Below, piece by piece: positions 53,729 through 61,834 of a DNA stretch of 64,000 nucleotides. The stretch covers positions 149,620 through 213,619 of the forward strand of contig NZ_JAXQNN010000005.1 in NCBI RefSeq assembly GCF_034427455.1, in the 5' to 3' direction. Position 1 is the stretch's first letter. The number at the start of each line of letters is the position of its first letter. The stretch is from Jeotgalibacillus haloalkalitolerans (lineage in GTDB: Bacteria > Bacillota > Bacilli > Bacillales > Jeotgalibacillaceae). The notes beneath the pieces were generated by a model. That model was not told where the DNA came from. It worked only from the letters and a program-made list of their open reading frames with translations, and made no database searches. A program made the translations under genes and the position numbers.

Positions 53729-55441
53729 CTAGACTAAAATTTCCTGTTCAATTTTCTTCATCTCATAAAACATCCCGCGGGCAGCCATCAGTTCATCAAA
53801 TGATCCTTTTTCAGCAATCCTTCCGCCGTCCATCACGATGATCTGATCCATTTTCTCAAGACCATTCAGCTGGTGACTGATCAGACAGACTGTTGCATCT
53901 TCCGTACGTTCTTCAAGGTAGCGCATGATTTCAGCTGAGGTCACGTTGTCAATTGAACTGAGCGGCTCATCCAGCAGCCATAAGCTGCGTTTTCTGAGCA
54001 GTGCCCTTGCAATAGCCAGCCGCTGACGCTCTCCGCCTGACAGGTTCTCTCCTTTTTCCAGGACCGGATCATCCAGTGTGAATCTTGAAAGCTTCACTTT
54101 CTCAAGCATCCACAGCATTTCTTCATCCGTCAGTCCTTCCCTGGCAATCTGAAGATTATCCCTGATGGTGCCGAAGAAGAAGTGATTTTCCTGCATGACG
54201 ACATTCGCTTTTTCCCAGATGTCTTCAGACTTGATGTGACGAATGGATTTATCCTGAAGTCTGATTTCTCCCTCGTTTGTTCTGAGTACACCAAGCAGCA
54301 GTTGAAAAATGGTTGATTTCCCTGAGCCGCTCGCTCCTACAATCGCCGTTTTTGAACCTGGCTCGATTGTAAATGAAGTATCAGCAATCGCCGGCCTTTC
54401 TTCTCCTTCATGTGTATAGGAAACAGACCCGAAGGATATCGCCGGCGCTTCATCAGTCAGCGATTCGAACGGTTCCGCTGCAGTGACAGGCTCAATATCT
54501 GTTACTTCGTTTAACCTTGCTGAAGCTTTCCTGCTGTCTTCTAAATGAGGCGGCAGTACAGCCATTGGCGCTGCATTTTCAAATATATTCAGTGACAGCA
54601 TGACAAGCATCGCAAGAAATACCCCGTCCAGCTGTTCCTGCTGAACAAGAACGACACCCGCTGCCAGCACGGCCCATGAGATCAGGAGTCCTGCTGCCTG
54701 ATTCACAGACTGGTTGAACATACTCTGACTGCTGCTTTTTTCCTGGTTTGCGATATAAGCGGCGGATGACTGATGAAGTGACACTTCTTTATCATCCAGC
54801 TGCTGATAAATTTTCAGATCACGGAATCCATACAAAACTTCAGCTGTGTCAGTAGAAAGTGCGGCACGCGATTCTCTTACCTTCTCTTCAATCTTCTGTC
54901 TGCGCATTGCAAAGATCGCGGGAATAATGAGTCCCGTTAACAGCAGGCCTGCTGCGAAAATCAGCGGAAACCAGAATGAATAGAAGGTGGTGAAAATCAT
55001 GGCACTTAAGAATACAAATACAAGAACAATTGGCGGATAATAGACGCGTAAAAAGAAGTTTTGAAGGCTTTCCACGTCGCCTGTAATTCTCGCCAACAGA
55101 TCACCGCTTCTGAATTTCTGAAAAATACCCGGCGCCAAAGGCTCAAGCTTTTCAAAAAAGCGGACGCGGATACCGGCCAGAATGTTAAAGGTTGCACGGT
55201 GAGAGACCATCCGCTCTCCGTATTTTGACCCTGCCTTCACCAGACCGAACACTTTTATAAAAGCAATCAGCAGAGTGAGTGTATAGACTGGCGGAAGAAG
55301 CGCAGCTTTGGAAATTAAATATCCGCTTGCTGCAAACAGACCTGCAGCCGTCACCCCGCCAATATAACCGAATAGAACAGAGTACCAGACGTTTTTCTTT
55401 TCAGCTGCGATTTGTCTTAACACAATTTCGAGTTCACGCAT
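53729..55441 (-). CDS. cydC: Thiol reductant ABC exporter subunit CydC
   Basis: 570 residues, fused membrane and ATPase domains. Six helices in the first 310 residues, then Walker A GASGSGKSTIFQLLLG, signature LSGGERQRLAIARALL and Walker B SLWLLDEPLSS. Forms a heterodimer with CydD exporting cysteine/glutathione-type thiols, needed to assemble cytochrome bd. ATG 55441 follows AGGGGGGTGGC and overlaps the cydD stop by 8 bases; the frame to 55483 is inside cydD. The bd oxidase genes cydAB are not next to it in this window. Confidence 0.93.
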   Translation of the reverse strand: MRELEIVLRQIAAEKKNVWYSVLFGYIGGVTAAGLFAASGYLISKAALLPPVYTLTLLIAFIKVFGLVKAGSKYGERMVSHRATFNILAGIRVRFFEKLEPLAPGIFQKFRSGDLLARITGDVESLQNFFLRVYYPPIVLVFVFLSAMIFTTFYSFWFPLIFAAGLLLTGLIIPAIFAMRRQKIEEKVRESRAALSTDTAEVLYGFRDLKIYQQLDDKEVSLHQSSAAYIANQEKSSSQSMFNQSVNQAAGLLISWAVLAAGVVLVQQEQLDGVFLAMLVMLSLNIFENAAPMAVLPPHLEDSRKASARLNEVTDIEPVTAAEPFESLTDEAPAISFGSVSYTHEGEERPAIADTSFTIEPGSKTAIVGASGSGKSTIFQLLLGVLRTNEGEIRLQDKSIRHIKSEDIWEKANVVMQENHFFFGTIRDNLQIAREGLTDEEMLWMLEKVKLSRFTLDDPVLEKGENLSGGERQRLAIARALLRKRSLWLLDEPLSSIDNVTSAEIMRYLEERTEDATVCLISHQLNGLEKMDQIIVMDGGRIAEKGSFDELMAARGMFYEMKKIEQEILV

Positions 55442-57155
55442 GTGCGCCACCCCCCTGGACCATTTCCTGATAGGCAGGCTCAATTAATAAGTCGTGATGT
55501 TTCCCATTCGCTTTCAGATTTCCGTCTTCAAGCATCAGGATCTGATCAGCATTTCTGATTGTATAAAGTCTGTGTGCAACTGTAATGACTGTTGCGTTCT
55601 TTGACAGTTCCTCCATTGAAGCGGTCAGAATCTGTTCCGTTTTCAGATCAAGACCTGTCGTCGGCTCATCAAAGAGAATCACCGAAGGCTTTTTCAGAAA
55701 AGCTCTTGCAAGCGCAAGTCGCTGCTTCTCCCCTCCTGAAAGTCCTCTTCCACCTTCTCCGACAGGTGTATCAAGTCCTTTTTGAAGCGCTTCTATCAGC
55801 GGTGTTAACCCTGCTTTTTCAGCTGCAGACTCAATCTCGCCACGCGTTGCTTCCTTTTTACTTCCGATCGCAATATTATCTGCAAGCGTACCCGAGAAAA
55901 TAAACGGCTGCTGAGAGATATAGCTGAGCTGATCAAACCAGCTCTCTTCCTCATAATGCGAGAGCTCCTTGTCATTCACTCTGATCGCCCCTGATGACGG
56001 CGCAACCAGGCCGCTCAGCAGATTCAGCGCAGTGGATTTCCCTGATCCACTTTTACCGATTAATGCTACATTTTCGTATGGTTTAATATCAGCCTGTAAT
56101 GGTCCGAGGCTGAACCCTTCTTTTCCATATTGAAAAACAGTCTGATCAAACTGAATGTGCGGCGGTGTGCCGGGCGTCAGTTTTTCACTACCCCAATTCA
56201 CACGGTCTTCCTGCTTTGAGAGCTCTTCATCAATTAATTTAGCAGCGCCGATACTGCCGCGCCCTGTATGAAAAGCATTTCCAAGCTCCCTGATCGCCAC
56301 GTAAAATTCAGGCGCTAAGACAAGCATGAAAAATGCCGTGAAAAATGTGACACTCTCAAAATAAATTAGTCTCAGTCCGAGTTCAAGCGCAACCAGTCCC
56401 ACACCAAGCATTGAAATGTATTCAAGTGCCAGCGAAGAGATAAATGCAATTTTCAGTACTTCAAGTGTTGCATCCCTGAACTTCAGGCTGCTGTCTTCAA
56501 TCGTATCCCGCTGTTTCTTTGCCTGACCGAAAAGCTTAAGCGTAGTCAGTCCCTGCAGTGTATCAAGAAATGTTCCTGAAAACGCAGAAAGCTGTTCAAG
56601 CTGTTCTTCAGATTTCTTTTGCGTTTTAATCCCGATGATGATAAAAAACAGCGGGATAAACGGCGCTGAAACAAGTAATACCGTTCCCGTAATCCAGTCC
56701 TGCCAAAAGGCTGTTACGATAATCATTAAAGGAATGAAAGCAGTTAAAGTGAGCTGGGGAATATACTTACTGAAATAACTGTCCACCTCATCCACTGCAT
56801 CCATCAGCACGCTGACTTTGCGTCCGGACTGCCCCTGAAGTGAAGCCTGTACCGGATTCCCTGCGTATTTTTCAAGCAGCTTCTCACGGATTGTCTGCTT
56901 CACCTTTGCTGCCAGCCATGCGCCGGTCCGTCCACTTGCGTACGTCAGCATTGCACGGGCAATCAATGCCAGTGCCAGCCATCCGAATAGAGGTACTACA
57001 TCCGAAAGGGATGCTCCTTTTAAAAACACTTCATCCACAATTTTGACGATAAAATACGCCTGCGCAATGATACTTACGCCGGTCAAAAAAGCGATCATGA
57101 CCATGAGCAATTGTGTGCCTTTATATTGCTTCGCATATTGCGAAAGTTGATTCAT
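55434..57155 (-). CDS. cydD: Thiol reductant ABC exporter subunit CydD
   Basis: 573 residues. Membrane domain with about six helices to residue 320, ATPase with Walker A GKSGSGKSTALNLLSG, signature GRGLSGGEKQRLALARAFL and Walker B SVILFDEPTTGLD. The membrane part has the CydD pattern RTGAWLAAKVKQTIREKLLEK. First gene of the pair. A palindrome TTGTGAATAAATTCACAT lies 37 bases upstream of the start and fits Rex or Fnr/Crp binding, in line with oxygen or NADH-dependent control of cytochrome bd assembly in Bacillus. Confidence 0.93.
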   Translation of the reverse strand: MNQLSQYAKQYKGTQLLMVMIAFLTGVSIIAQAYFIVKIVDEVFLKGASLSDVVPLFGWLALALIARAMLTYASGRTGAWLAAKVKQTIREKLLEKYAGNPVQASLQGQSGRKVSVLMDAVDEVDSYFSKYIPQLTLTAFIPLMIIVTAFWQDWITGTVLLVSAPFIPLFFIIIGIKTQKKSEEQLEQLSAFSGTFLDTLQGLTTLKLFGQAKKQRDTIEDSSLKFRDATLEVLKIAFISSLALEYISMLGVGLVALELGLRLIYFESVTFFTAFFMLVLAPEFYVAIRELGNAFHTGRGSIGAAKLIDEELSKQEDRVNWGSEKLTPGTPPHIQFDQTVFQYGKEGFSLGPLQADIKPYENVALIGKSGSGKSTALNLLSGLVAPSSGAIRVNDKELSHYEEESWFDQLSYISQQPFIFSGTLADNIAIGSKKEATRGEIESAAEKAGLTPLIEALQKGLDTPVGEGGRGLSGGEKQRLALARAFLKKPSVILFDEPTTGLDLKTEQILTASMEELSKNATVITVAHRLYTIRNADQILMLEDGNLKANGKHHDLLIEPAYQEMVQGGGAHA

Positions 57156-57191
57156 AGATCAAATCTCTCCGATCATTGATTATTGACGATA

Positions 57192-57209
57192 TTGTGAATA
57201 AATTCACAT
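57192..57209. promoter_or_regulatory. Rex- or Fnr/Crp-type operator upstream of cydDC
   Basis: TTGTGAATAAATTCACAT: matches the Rex operator pattern TTGTGAA-N4-TTCACAA at all but the last base and also contains the perfect Fnr/Crp pattern TGTGA-N6-TCACA. Rex controls cyd genes in other Bacillota, so Rex is favoured; Fnr or a Crp-like protein cannot be excluded. Confidence 0.75.
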
Positions 57210-57239
57210 ATTGTGTTAATCTTATTATAAATGATTATA

Positions 57240-57253
57240 CGTGATTTTTCACG
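57240..57253. promoter_or_regulatory. Second palindrome upstream of cydDC
   Basis: CGTGATTTTTCACG, CGTGA / TCACG around TTTT. Shares GTGA/TCAC half-sites with the Rex/Fnr-like box but with shorter spacing. Could be a second weak regulator site. Confidence 0.4.
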
Positions 57254-57306
57254 GTATAGGATTTTTTGAGCATATTTGTATGTAGGAATTAATAAATCAA
57301 TTCGAA

Positions 57307-57435
57307 CCGGTTCACTGCGCTTCAGGCGGACGCTTTCCCCGGGGACGGCGCTAAGCCTCCTCGTCGCTGCGCGCCTGCGGAGTCTCAGCTGTCCGTCACA
57401 TCCCGGTGGAGTCGCCGCCTTACGCTTCGCTCACC
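57307..57435 (+). repeat. GC-rich interspersed repeat, copy 6
   Basis: Landmarks CACTGCGCTTCAGGCGGACGCTTTCCCCGGGG, CCTCCTCGTCGCTGCGCGCCTGCGGAGTCTCAGC, GGTGGAGTCGCCGCCTTACGCTTCGC. Very similar to copy 3, same orientation. Sits between cydD and desR. Confidence 0.85.
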
Positions 57436-57489
57436 TCAGCAATAAACTATTACAAAAATTGAGCTTTTAAAAAGCACATAACACTGTCG

Positions 57490-58089
57490 TTATTTAAACC
57501 AGCCCTTCTCCCTAAACCTCGAGATGGCTTCGATGCGGTTTGAGACTTCGAGTTTGTCGAGTATGACTGAGATATAGTTGCGGACTGTTCCGTTTGTGAT
57601 AAATAGTGTACCCGCAATTTCTTTTGTTGTTTTGCCTTCAGCAATCAGTTCCATGACTTCTCGTTCACGTTCTGTCAGCGGGTTTGCTTCTGTCAGTGCC
57701 ATATCGACGAGCTCCGGTGCATAGATTCTGCGTCCTTCCATGATTGTACGGATTGAGCGGGCAAGCTCTTCGCTCGGGCTGTCCTTTAATAAATAGCCGC
57801 TGACACCTGCGTTTCTGGCTCTTTCAAAATATCCGGGTCTTGCGAAGGTAGTCAGGATAATCATTTTACACGGCTCATCCTTTAATTCCTCGGCTGCATC
57901 AAGTCCTGTTTTGAGCGGCATTTCGATATCCATAATACAAATATCGGGCTTGAGTGATTTTACGATTTCTACCGCTTCCTCACCGTTTTTTGCCTTCCCG
58001 ATCACTTCCATGTCATCTTCAAGATCAAGCAGGGAACCAAGCGCTCCGAGCAGCATGGTCTGATCTTCAGCTAATACAATTCTGATCAT
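57490..58089 (-). CDS. desR: Response regulator DesR (NarL/LuxR type)
   Basis: 199 residues. Receiver domain 1-120 with acidic pair Glu8-Asp9, phospho-acceptor Asp in ICIMDIEMPLKTGL and Thr/Lys in ILTTFA and LLKDSP; LuxR-type HTH at 135-195 (LTEREREVMELIAEGKTTKEIAGTLFITNGTVRNYISVILDKL). With the DesK-like kinase it should activate the desaturase gene on cold-induced membrane ordering. Overlaps desK by 4 bases, as in Bacillus. Confidence 0.93.
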   Translation of the reverse strand: MIRIVLAEDQTMLLGALGSLLDLEDDMEVIGKAKNGEEAVEIVKSLKPDICIMDIEMPLKTGLDAAEELKDEPCKMIILTTFARPGYFERARNAGVSGYLLKDSPSEELARSIRTIMEGRRIYAPELVDMALTEANPLTEREREVMELIAEGKTTKEIAGTLFITNGTVRNYISVILDKLEVSNRIEAISRFREKGWFK

Positions 58090-59219
58090 TGCGCTTCCTC
58101 CTTAGACACCTGCTTAAGCACGGTTGGAACACAAATCGTGATACTTGTGCCAAGACCGCTTTCTACATCCAGTGTGCCATTTACAAACTCCAGACGTTCT
58201 CTCATCCCTCTTAATCCATTCCCTTCAATTGAACGGTCCATCGAAAACCCTTTGCCGTTATCTTCAACAGTTACTTTTAATTCTTTCGGAAGCTGTTCAA
58301 TCGTAACTTTACAATGCGTGGCACTGCTGTGTTTTACTACATTGGTAACAGCTTCTTTAAGACACATGCTGATTACGTTTTCCACTAAAAGGGGGACATT
58401 TTCAAGGATTGGATTGCCTTTAACTTCAGGTTTGATCTGTGCAACGTGAAGCAGCTCACGAATATGTGTAATCTCTTCATCAAGCTTGGTCCCTCTCATA
58501 TCTGATACGAGCTCTCTTACTTCTTTTAGTGCCGTGCGGGCTGTCTGGTTAATATCTATCAGTTCACTTTTAGCACCATCAGGGTTTGCCGTGATCAGCT
58601 TTGCCGCCAGATCACTTTTCAATCCGATCAGTGATAGCTTTTGACCAAGTGTATCATGCAGGTCTCTTGCAATCCGCTGCCGCTCTTCCATCACCATCAG
58701 GTCTGAAATCCGCTTCTGTGCGTATTCAAGCTGACCTTCAAGCTTCTCCCTCTTGATTCTGTTGTATGAATTGAGCGGAAGTAAAATCACACCGATGATC
58801 GAGACGAGCACGAATGGGAACTGCGTGAAAAACAGCTGGTCCTGAGTAAAGAATGCGATGTTGACTGTGATAATTGTAGAGCCTACCAGAATGCCGTACA
58901 GTGTGAAGAACCCCACTTTATGCTGGACGCTTGCGATCATAAACGAAAGGAAAATCGCAAAATAAACAAATCCGAATAAGATCGTCATCGCGATACTGAT
59001 CGCAATGGCAATTCCCACCCAGACATAATTCACCCAGCCTTTTGTCAGATAGGTCAGCCGGTAAGCCGCAAAAAACACCAGAATCATCGCCACACCTGTT
59101 GAAATTTCCACCCATCCGGATGACCTGAAAATAAAGTAAAAAGGCAGCATACAAAAGATAATCCAAATATATATATTTAACCCCGTATTTTTCGGAAAAA
59201 TGTTATACCATTTATGCAC
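58086..59219 (-). CDS. desK: Membrane thermosensor histidine kinase DesK
   Basis: 377 residues. Four to five N-terminal membrane helices in the first 150 residues, a two-helix coiled-coil linker, then the HisKA_3-type dimerisation segment RQRIARDLHDTLGQKLSLIGLKSDLA with the phospho-His, and an HATPase with MCLKEAVTNVVKHSSATHCKV and GNGLRGMRERLEFVNG. The kinase core is almost identical in motif to B. subtilis DesK. GTG 59219 is chosen because AAAGGCGG is 7 bases upstream; an ATG at 59225 is too close to that signal. The long frame to 59363 overlaps the terminator and des. Senses membrane fluidity. Confidence 0.93.
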   Translation of the reverse strand: MHKWYNIFPKNTGLNIYIWIIFCMLPFYFIFRSSGWVEISTGVAMILVFFAAYRLTYLTKGWVNYVWVGIAIAISIAMTILFGFVYFAIFLSFMIASVQHKVGFFTLYGILVGSTIITVNIAFFTQDQLFFTQFPFVLVSIIGVILLPLNSYNRIKREKLEGQLEYAQKRISDLMVMEERQRIARDLHDTLGQKLSLIGLKSDLAAKLITANPDGAKSELIDINQTARTALKEVRELVSDMRGTKLDEEITHIRELLHVAQIKPEVKGNPILENVPLLVENVISMCLKEAVTNVVKHSSATHCKVTIEQLPKELKVTVEDNGKGFSMDRSIEGNGLRGMRERLEFVNGTLDVESGLGTSITICVPTVLKQVSKEEAQ

Positions 59220-59284
59220 AAGCATTCCGCCTTTCTCTCGTTTTAGTATAGCACGGATAAAAGATTGTTCAGAAGCATCGACTT

Positions 59285-59323
59285 TATGAAAAAACGCCTG
59301 AAAGGTATTCAACCCTTCAGGCG
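59285..59323 (-). terminator. Terminator between des and desKR
   Basis: Minus strand CGCCTGAAGGGT / ACCTTTCAGGCG stem (one mismatch) followed by TTTTTT. A similar internal terminator partly separates des from desKR in Bacillus. Confidence 0.8.
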
Positions 59324-59331
59324 CTTTCCAT

Positions 59332-60375
59332 TTATGATCTCGTCTGCATCCGACGAAGTTCAATTGACATTTTTTCTTTCTTAATCTGTCTTTTCACTTC
59401 ATTGAAGCTGACAAATGTTTTACGTGATTCATCGTAAAGACGGAATTTTATTGACTCAAGACTTGAACGCATCGTAATCGTCGTCGCCTTATGAAGCGGC
59501 GGTGTTGATTCATGCGCTTTTTCAAGATGATAGTTCGGCACTCTCGGACTTAAATGGTGTACATGATGATAACCGATATTACCAGTCACCCACTGGAGCA
59601 CTCTTGGCAGCTTGTAAAACGAGCTTCCATCTACCGCAGCCTTCACATAATCCCACTCAGACTCATCCTCAAAATAGGAATCCTCAAACTGATGCTGAAC
59701 ATAAAACAACCAGATCCCAAGGAAGCCTGAGATAAACATGATCGGCCCATGAACCAGCAGGAACGCTTCCCAACCAAGCCATAAAATCATGCCAGTATAT
59801 AAAACAACAATTGAAGCATTTGTAATATAAGTGTTTTTACGCTCTTTTTTACGCGCATCTTTCCTGTTCATACGGTTTGTCACCAAGAACAGATAAAGCG
59901 GTCCAAGACCAAACATGACAAGAGGATTACGGTACATTCTGTAAGACAGACGCTCTTTCCACGAAGCCTTTTTGTACTCTTCCACTGTCATAATCCAGAT
60001 ATCGCCTGTTCCGCGCTTATCAAGATTACCACTTGTTGCATGGTGAATCGAATGCTCACGCTTCCACTTTTCATATGGAAACATCGTCACGATTCCTGTT
60101 AATGTTCCAACAAGGTTATTCAGTTTTTTATTTTTGAAAAATGAGCCGTGGCAGCAATCATGGAAAATAATAAAGATTCGTACGACAAACCCTGCCGCAA
60201 CGATGCCAAGACCTAAAGTTAATAAGTAAGAAATCTCAAGACTCTGGTACGCCAAAAACCATAAAATAAAAAATGGCGGTATGGTATTGATCATTTGTCT
60301 GATACTTGCCTTCATATCTGCTTTTTCATAAGGAGAGACACTTTTGCGCAGCTCTGCTGTTTTTTGTTTACTCAT
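59332..60375 (-). CDS. des: Acyl-lipid fatty acid desaturase Des
   Basis: 347 residues. Three histidine boxes for the di-iron site: HDCCHGSFF, HSIHHATSG and HHVHHL. About four membrane helices (32-50, 53-72, 190-208, 213-230). Introduces a cis double bond (delta-5 in B. subtilis) into phospholipid acyl chains to keep the membrane fluid in the cold. Start ATG follows AAGGAGGAAAAC. Upstream there is an 18-base perfect palindrome likely bound by DesR. Confidence 0.94.
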   Translation of the reverse strand: MSKQKTAELRKSVSPYEKADMKASIRQMINTIPPFFILWFLAYQSLEISYLLTLGLGIVAAGFVVRIFIIFHDCCHGSFFKNKKLNNLVGTLTGIVTMFPYEKWKREHSIHHATSGNLDKRGTGDIWIMTVEEYKKASWKERLSYRMYRNPLVMFGLGPLYLFLVTNRMNRKDARKKERKNTYITNASIVVLYTGMILWLGWEAFLLVHGPIMFISGFLGIWLFYVQHQFEDSYFEDESEWDYVKAAVDGSSFYKLPRVLQWVTGNIGYHHVHHLSPRVPNYHLEKAHESTPPLHKATTITMRSSLESIKFRLYDESRKTFVSFNEVKRQIKKEKMSIELRRMQTRS

Positions 60376-60456
60376 GTTTTCCTCCTTCTGTAACTCTTAT
60401 GACCTCATCATAAAGCTTTCCCCGAAATAAAATAAGTCATGAGTGTAAGGAATAAG

Positions 60457-60474
60457 ATATGACAAGTGTCATAT
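60457..60474. promoter_or_regulatory. Probable DesR operator upstream of des
   Basis: ATATGACAAGTGTCATAT, an 18-base perfect palindrome (8-base arms around AG), 82 bases upstream of the des start. TCATGAGTG just inside it (toward des) resembles a second half-site. Its position upstream of a DesKR-controlled gene suggests DesR; the sequence match to a known DesR site has not been tested here. Confidence 0.6.
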
Positions 60475-60475
60475 T

Positions 60476-60598
60476 CGAAAAGCGGAAGCAGGCGTTCAGG
60501 TCCGACAAGCATAAGACGCGGGGCGGAAAATGGGCGGTCTTCCCATTTACCGATGCGTGGCTTATGACCCGAAGAGCTAGCGCCTGGAGTGATATGTT
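60476..60598. repeat. Large imperfect hairpin element (MITE-like)
   Basis: About 123 bases from GAAAAGCGGAAGCAGGCG to AGCTAGCGCCTGGAGTG. Left arm TCCGACAAGCATAAGACG pairs with right arm CGTGGCTTATGACCCGA and the GC-rich middle CGGGGCGGAAAATGGGC with its surroundings, so the whole element can fold on itself. I recall similar elements in many Bacillus genomes. Only one copy in this window, next to TGTAGCAATC repeat copy 5. Confidence 0.7.
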
Positions 60599-60607
60599 AA
60601 CAGAATG

Positions 60608-60708
60608 GCGGAATTGCTTCACGCCCGGCCCAAATTGCTACAGCTTCCCGGGTGTATCGCTACAGACTCCTACCTCAATTGCTACACCACTGCACAAAAC
60701 AGCGCTAC
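60608..60708 (-). repeat. Interspersed TGTAGCAATC-type repeat, copy 5
   Basis: Minus strand: TGTAGCGCTGTTTTG, TGTAGCAATTGAGG, CTGTAGCGATACACCCGGG, CTGTAGCAATTTGGGCCGGG, GAAGCAATTCC. About four units, between the hairpin element and the LytH-like gene. The open frame that joins these repeats to the peptidase is not coding. Confidence 0.85.
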
Positions 60709-60791
60709 ACGCTTCTTCAAACTTGTATGAACTTCTAAAAAACACGCTTGAAATCACCTTACTTGCACATACTACCTCCGAGGTGAAAAAG

Positions 60792-61733
60792 ATGAAAACT
60801 TTCTTAGCTGCAACGATCAGCTTTCTGCTATTTTATTCAACTGCAGCTGCTGATGACCGGCAGACACTTTTAAACGAGCGCTTAACTTATTATGCTGCCT
60901 ACCACCATCAGGGTGTGCCGTGGTATTATCTTGCTGCGATTGATCAGTTCGAACGGAATATTCAGCCGCTCCGGCAGGATATAGAGAAAAAAGATGGTCC
61001 GCTTGCATTGACGATTCCTGATGATCGCTGGTTTGGTCCGCTTCATCCGGATCAGTCCAACCTGTCACCCTATTTCATTGAATTTTTTGGTGGAATCGGA
61101 CAGGATGTAAATGGAGACGGGAAAGCTGATCCGAATGACCCTGAAGACATTTTCGGATCAATGGCGGATTATATTAACAGTTACGCTTCTTTTAATGAGG
61201 CATTAAATGCTTATTATGAACGGAAAGAGTCTGTCAGTCAGATTCTCACGATTGCGGAATTATATCAGCAGTTCAACACGCTGGACCTTTATACACACGT
61301 GTTCCCTTTACACAAAAATTATTTATACAGCTACAGAAGTACCTGGGGCGGAAAGCGGGGCTGGGGCGGCCGGCGGATGCATGAGGGAACCGATCTATTT
61401 GCGGGATACGGGACGCCTGTTCTCGCAACAACGTTTGGAAAAATAGAAGCGCTCGGCTGGAATGACTACGGCGGATGGCGTGTCGGCCTCAGGGATATCC
61501 ATAACGTTTATCACTACTACGCTCATCTCTCCAGTTTTAAAGAGGGATTAAAGCAAGGTGATATTGTAAAAGCCGGCGATCTGCTCGGTTATGTAGGGAG
61601 CTCCGGATACGGTAAAGAAGGCACAAGCGGAAAATTTCCTCCTCACCTTCATTACGGTATGTATATTGATAACGGCAAAAACCAATGGGCGTATGATCCA
61701 TATCCTTCGCTTAGAAAATGGGAATCAAGCTGA
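60792..61733 (+). CDS. Secreted M23 (LytM) peptidase, LytH-like
   Basis: 313 residues. Signal peptide about 1-20 (FLAATISFLLFYSTAAA). Residues about 70-130 contain GGIGQDVNGDGKADPNDPEDIFGSMADYI, a pattern otherwise seen in lytic transglycosylase-type proteins and LytH/YunA. The M23 domain (about 185-305) has the zinc ligands His and Asp in MHEGTDLFAGYGTPV and the HLHYG motif, plus RSTWGGKRGWGGRRMHEG. Probably cleaves peptidoglycan stem peptides outside the cell. ATG 60792 follows GAGGTGAAAAAG; upstream frame is repeat. B. subtilis LytH acts in spore cortex, but I cannot confirm that role. Confidence 0.88.
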   Translation: MKTFLAATISFLLFYSTAAADDRQTLLNERLTYYAAYHHQGVPWYYLAAIDQFERNIQPLRQDIEKKDGPLALTIPDDRWFGPLHPDQSNLSPYFIEFFGGIGQDVNGDGKADPNDPEDIFGSMADYINSYASFNEALNAYYERKESVSQILTIAELYQQFNTLDLYTHVFPLHKNYLYSYRSTWGGKRGWGGRRMHEGTDLFAGYGTPVLATTFGKIEALGWNDYGGWRVGLRDIHNVYHYYAHLSSFKEGLKQGDIVKAGDLLGYVGSSGYGKEGTSGKFPPHLHYGMYIDNGKNQWAYDPYPSLRKWESS

Positions 61734-61763
61734 CCTGCACATTTACTGAGCAGGTTTCTTTTA
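61731..61763 (+). terminator. Terminator of the M23 peptidase gene
   Basis: ACCTGC / GCAGGT stem (61733-61738, 61749-61754) followed by TTTCTTTT. Confidence 0.75.
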
Positions 61764-61834
61764 GTTACCCGAAAGAACGCTTATAATGAATTGCGTGACA
61801 TGACATTTCCGATACATGAAGGAGGATCATAAAA

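Noticed and set aside
60459..60791. Upstream extension of the M23 peptidase frame to 60459
   Set aside because: It crosses the hairpin element and repeat copy 5; the signal peptide and ribosome site place the start at 60792.
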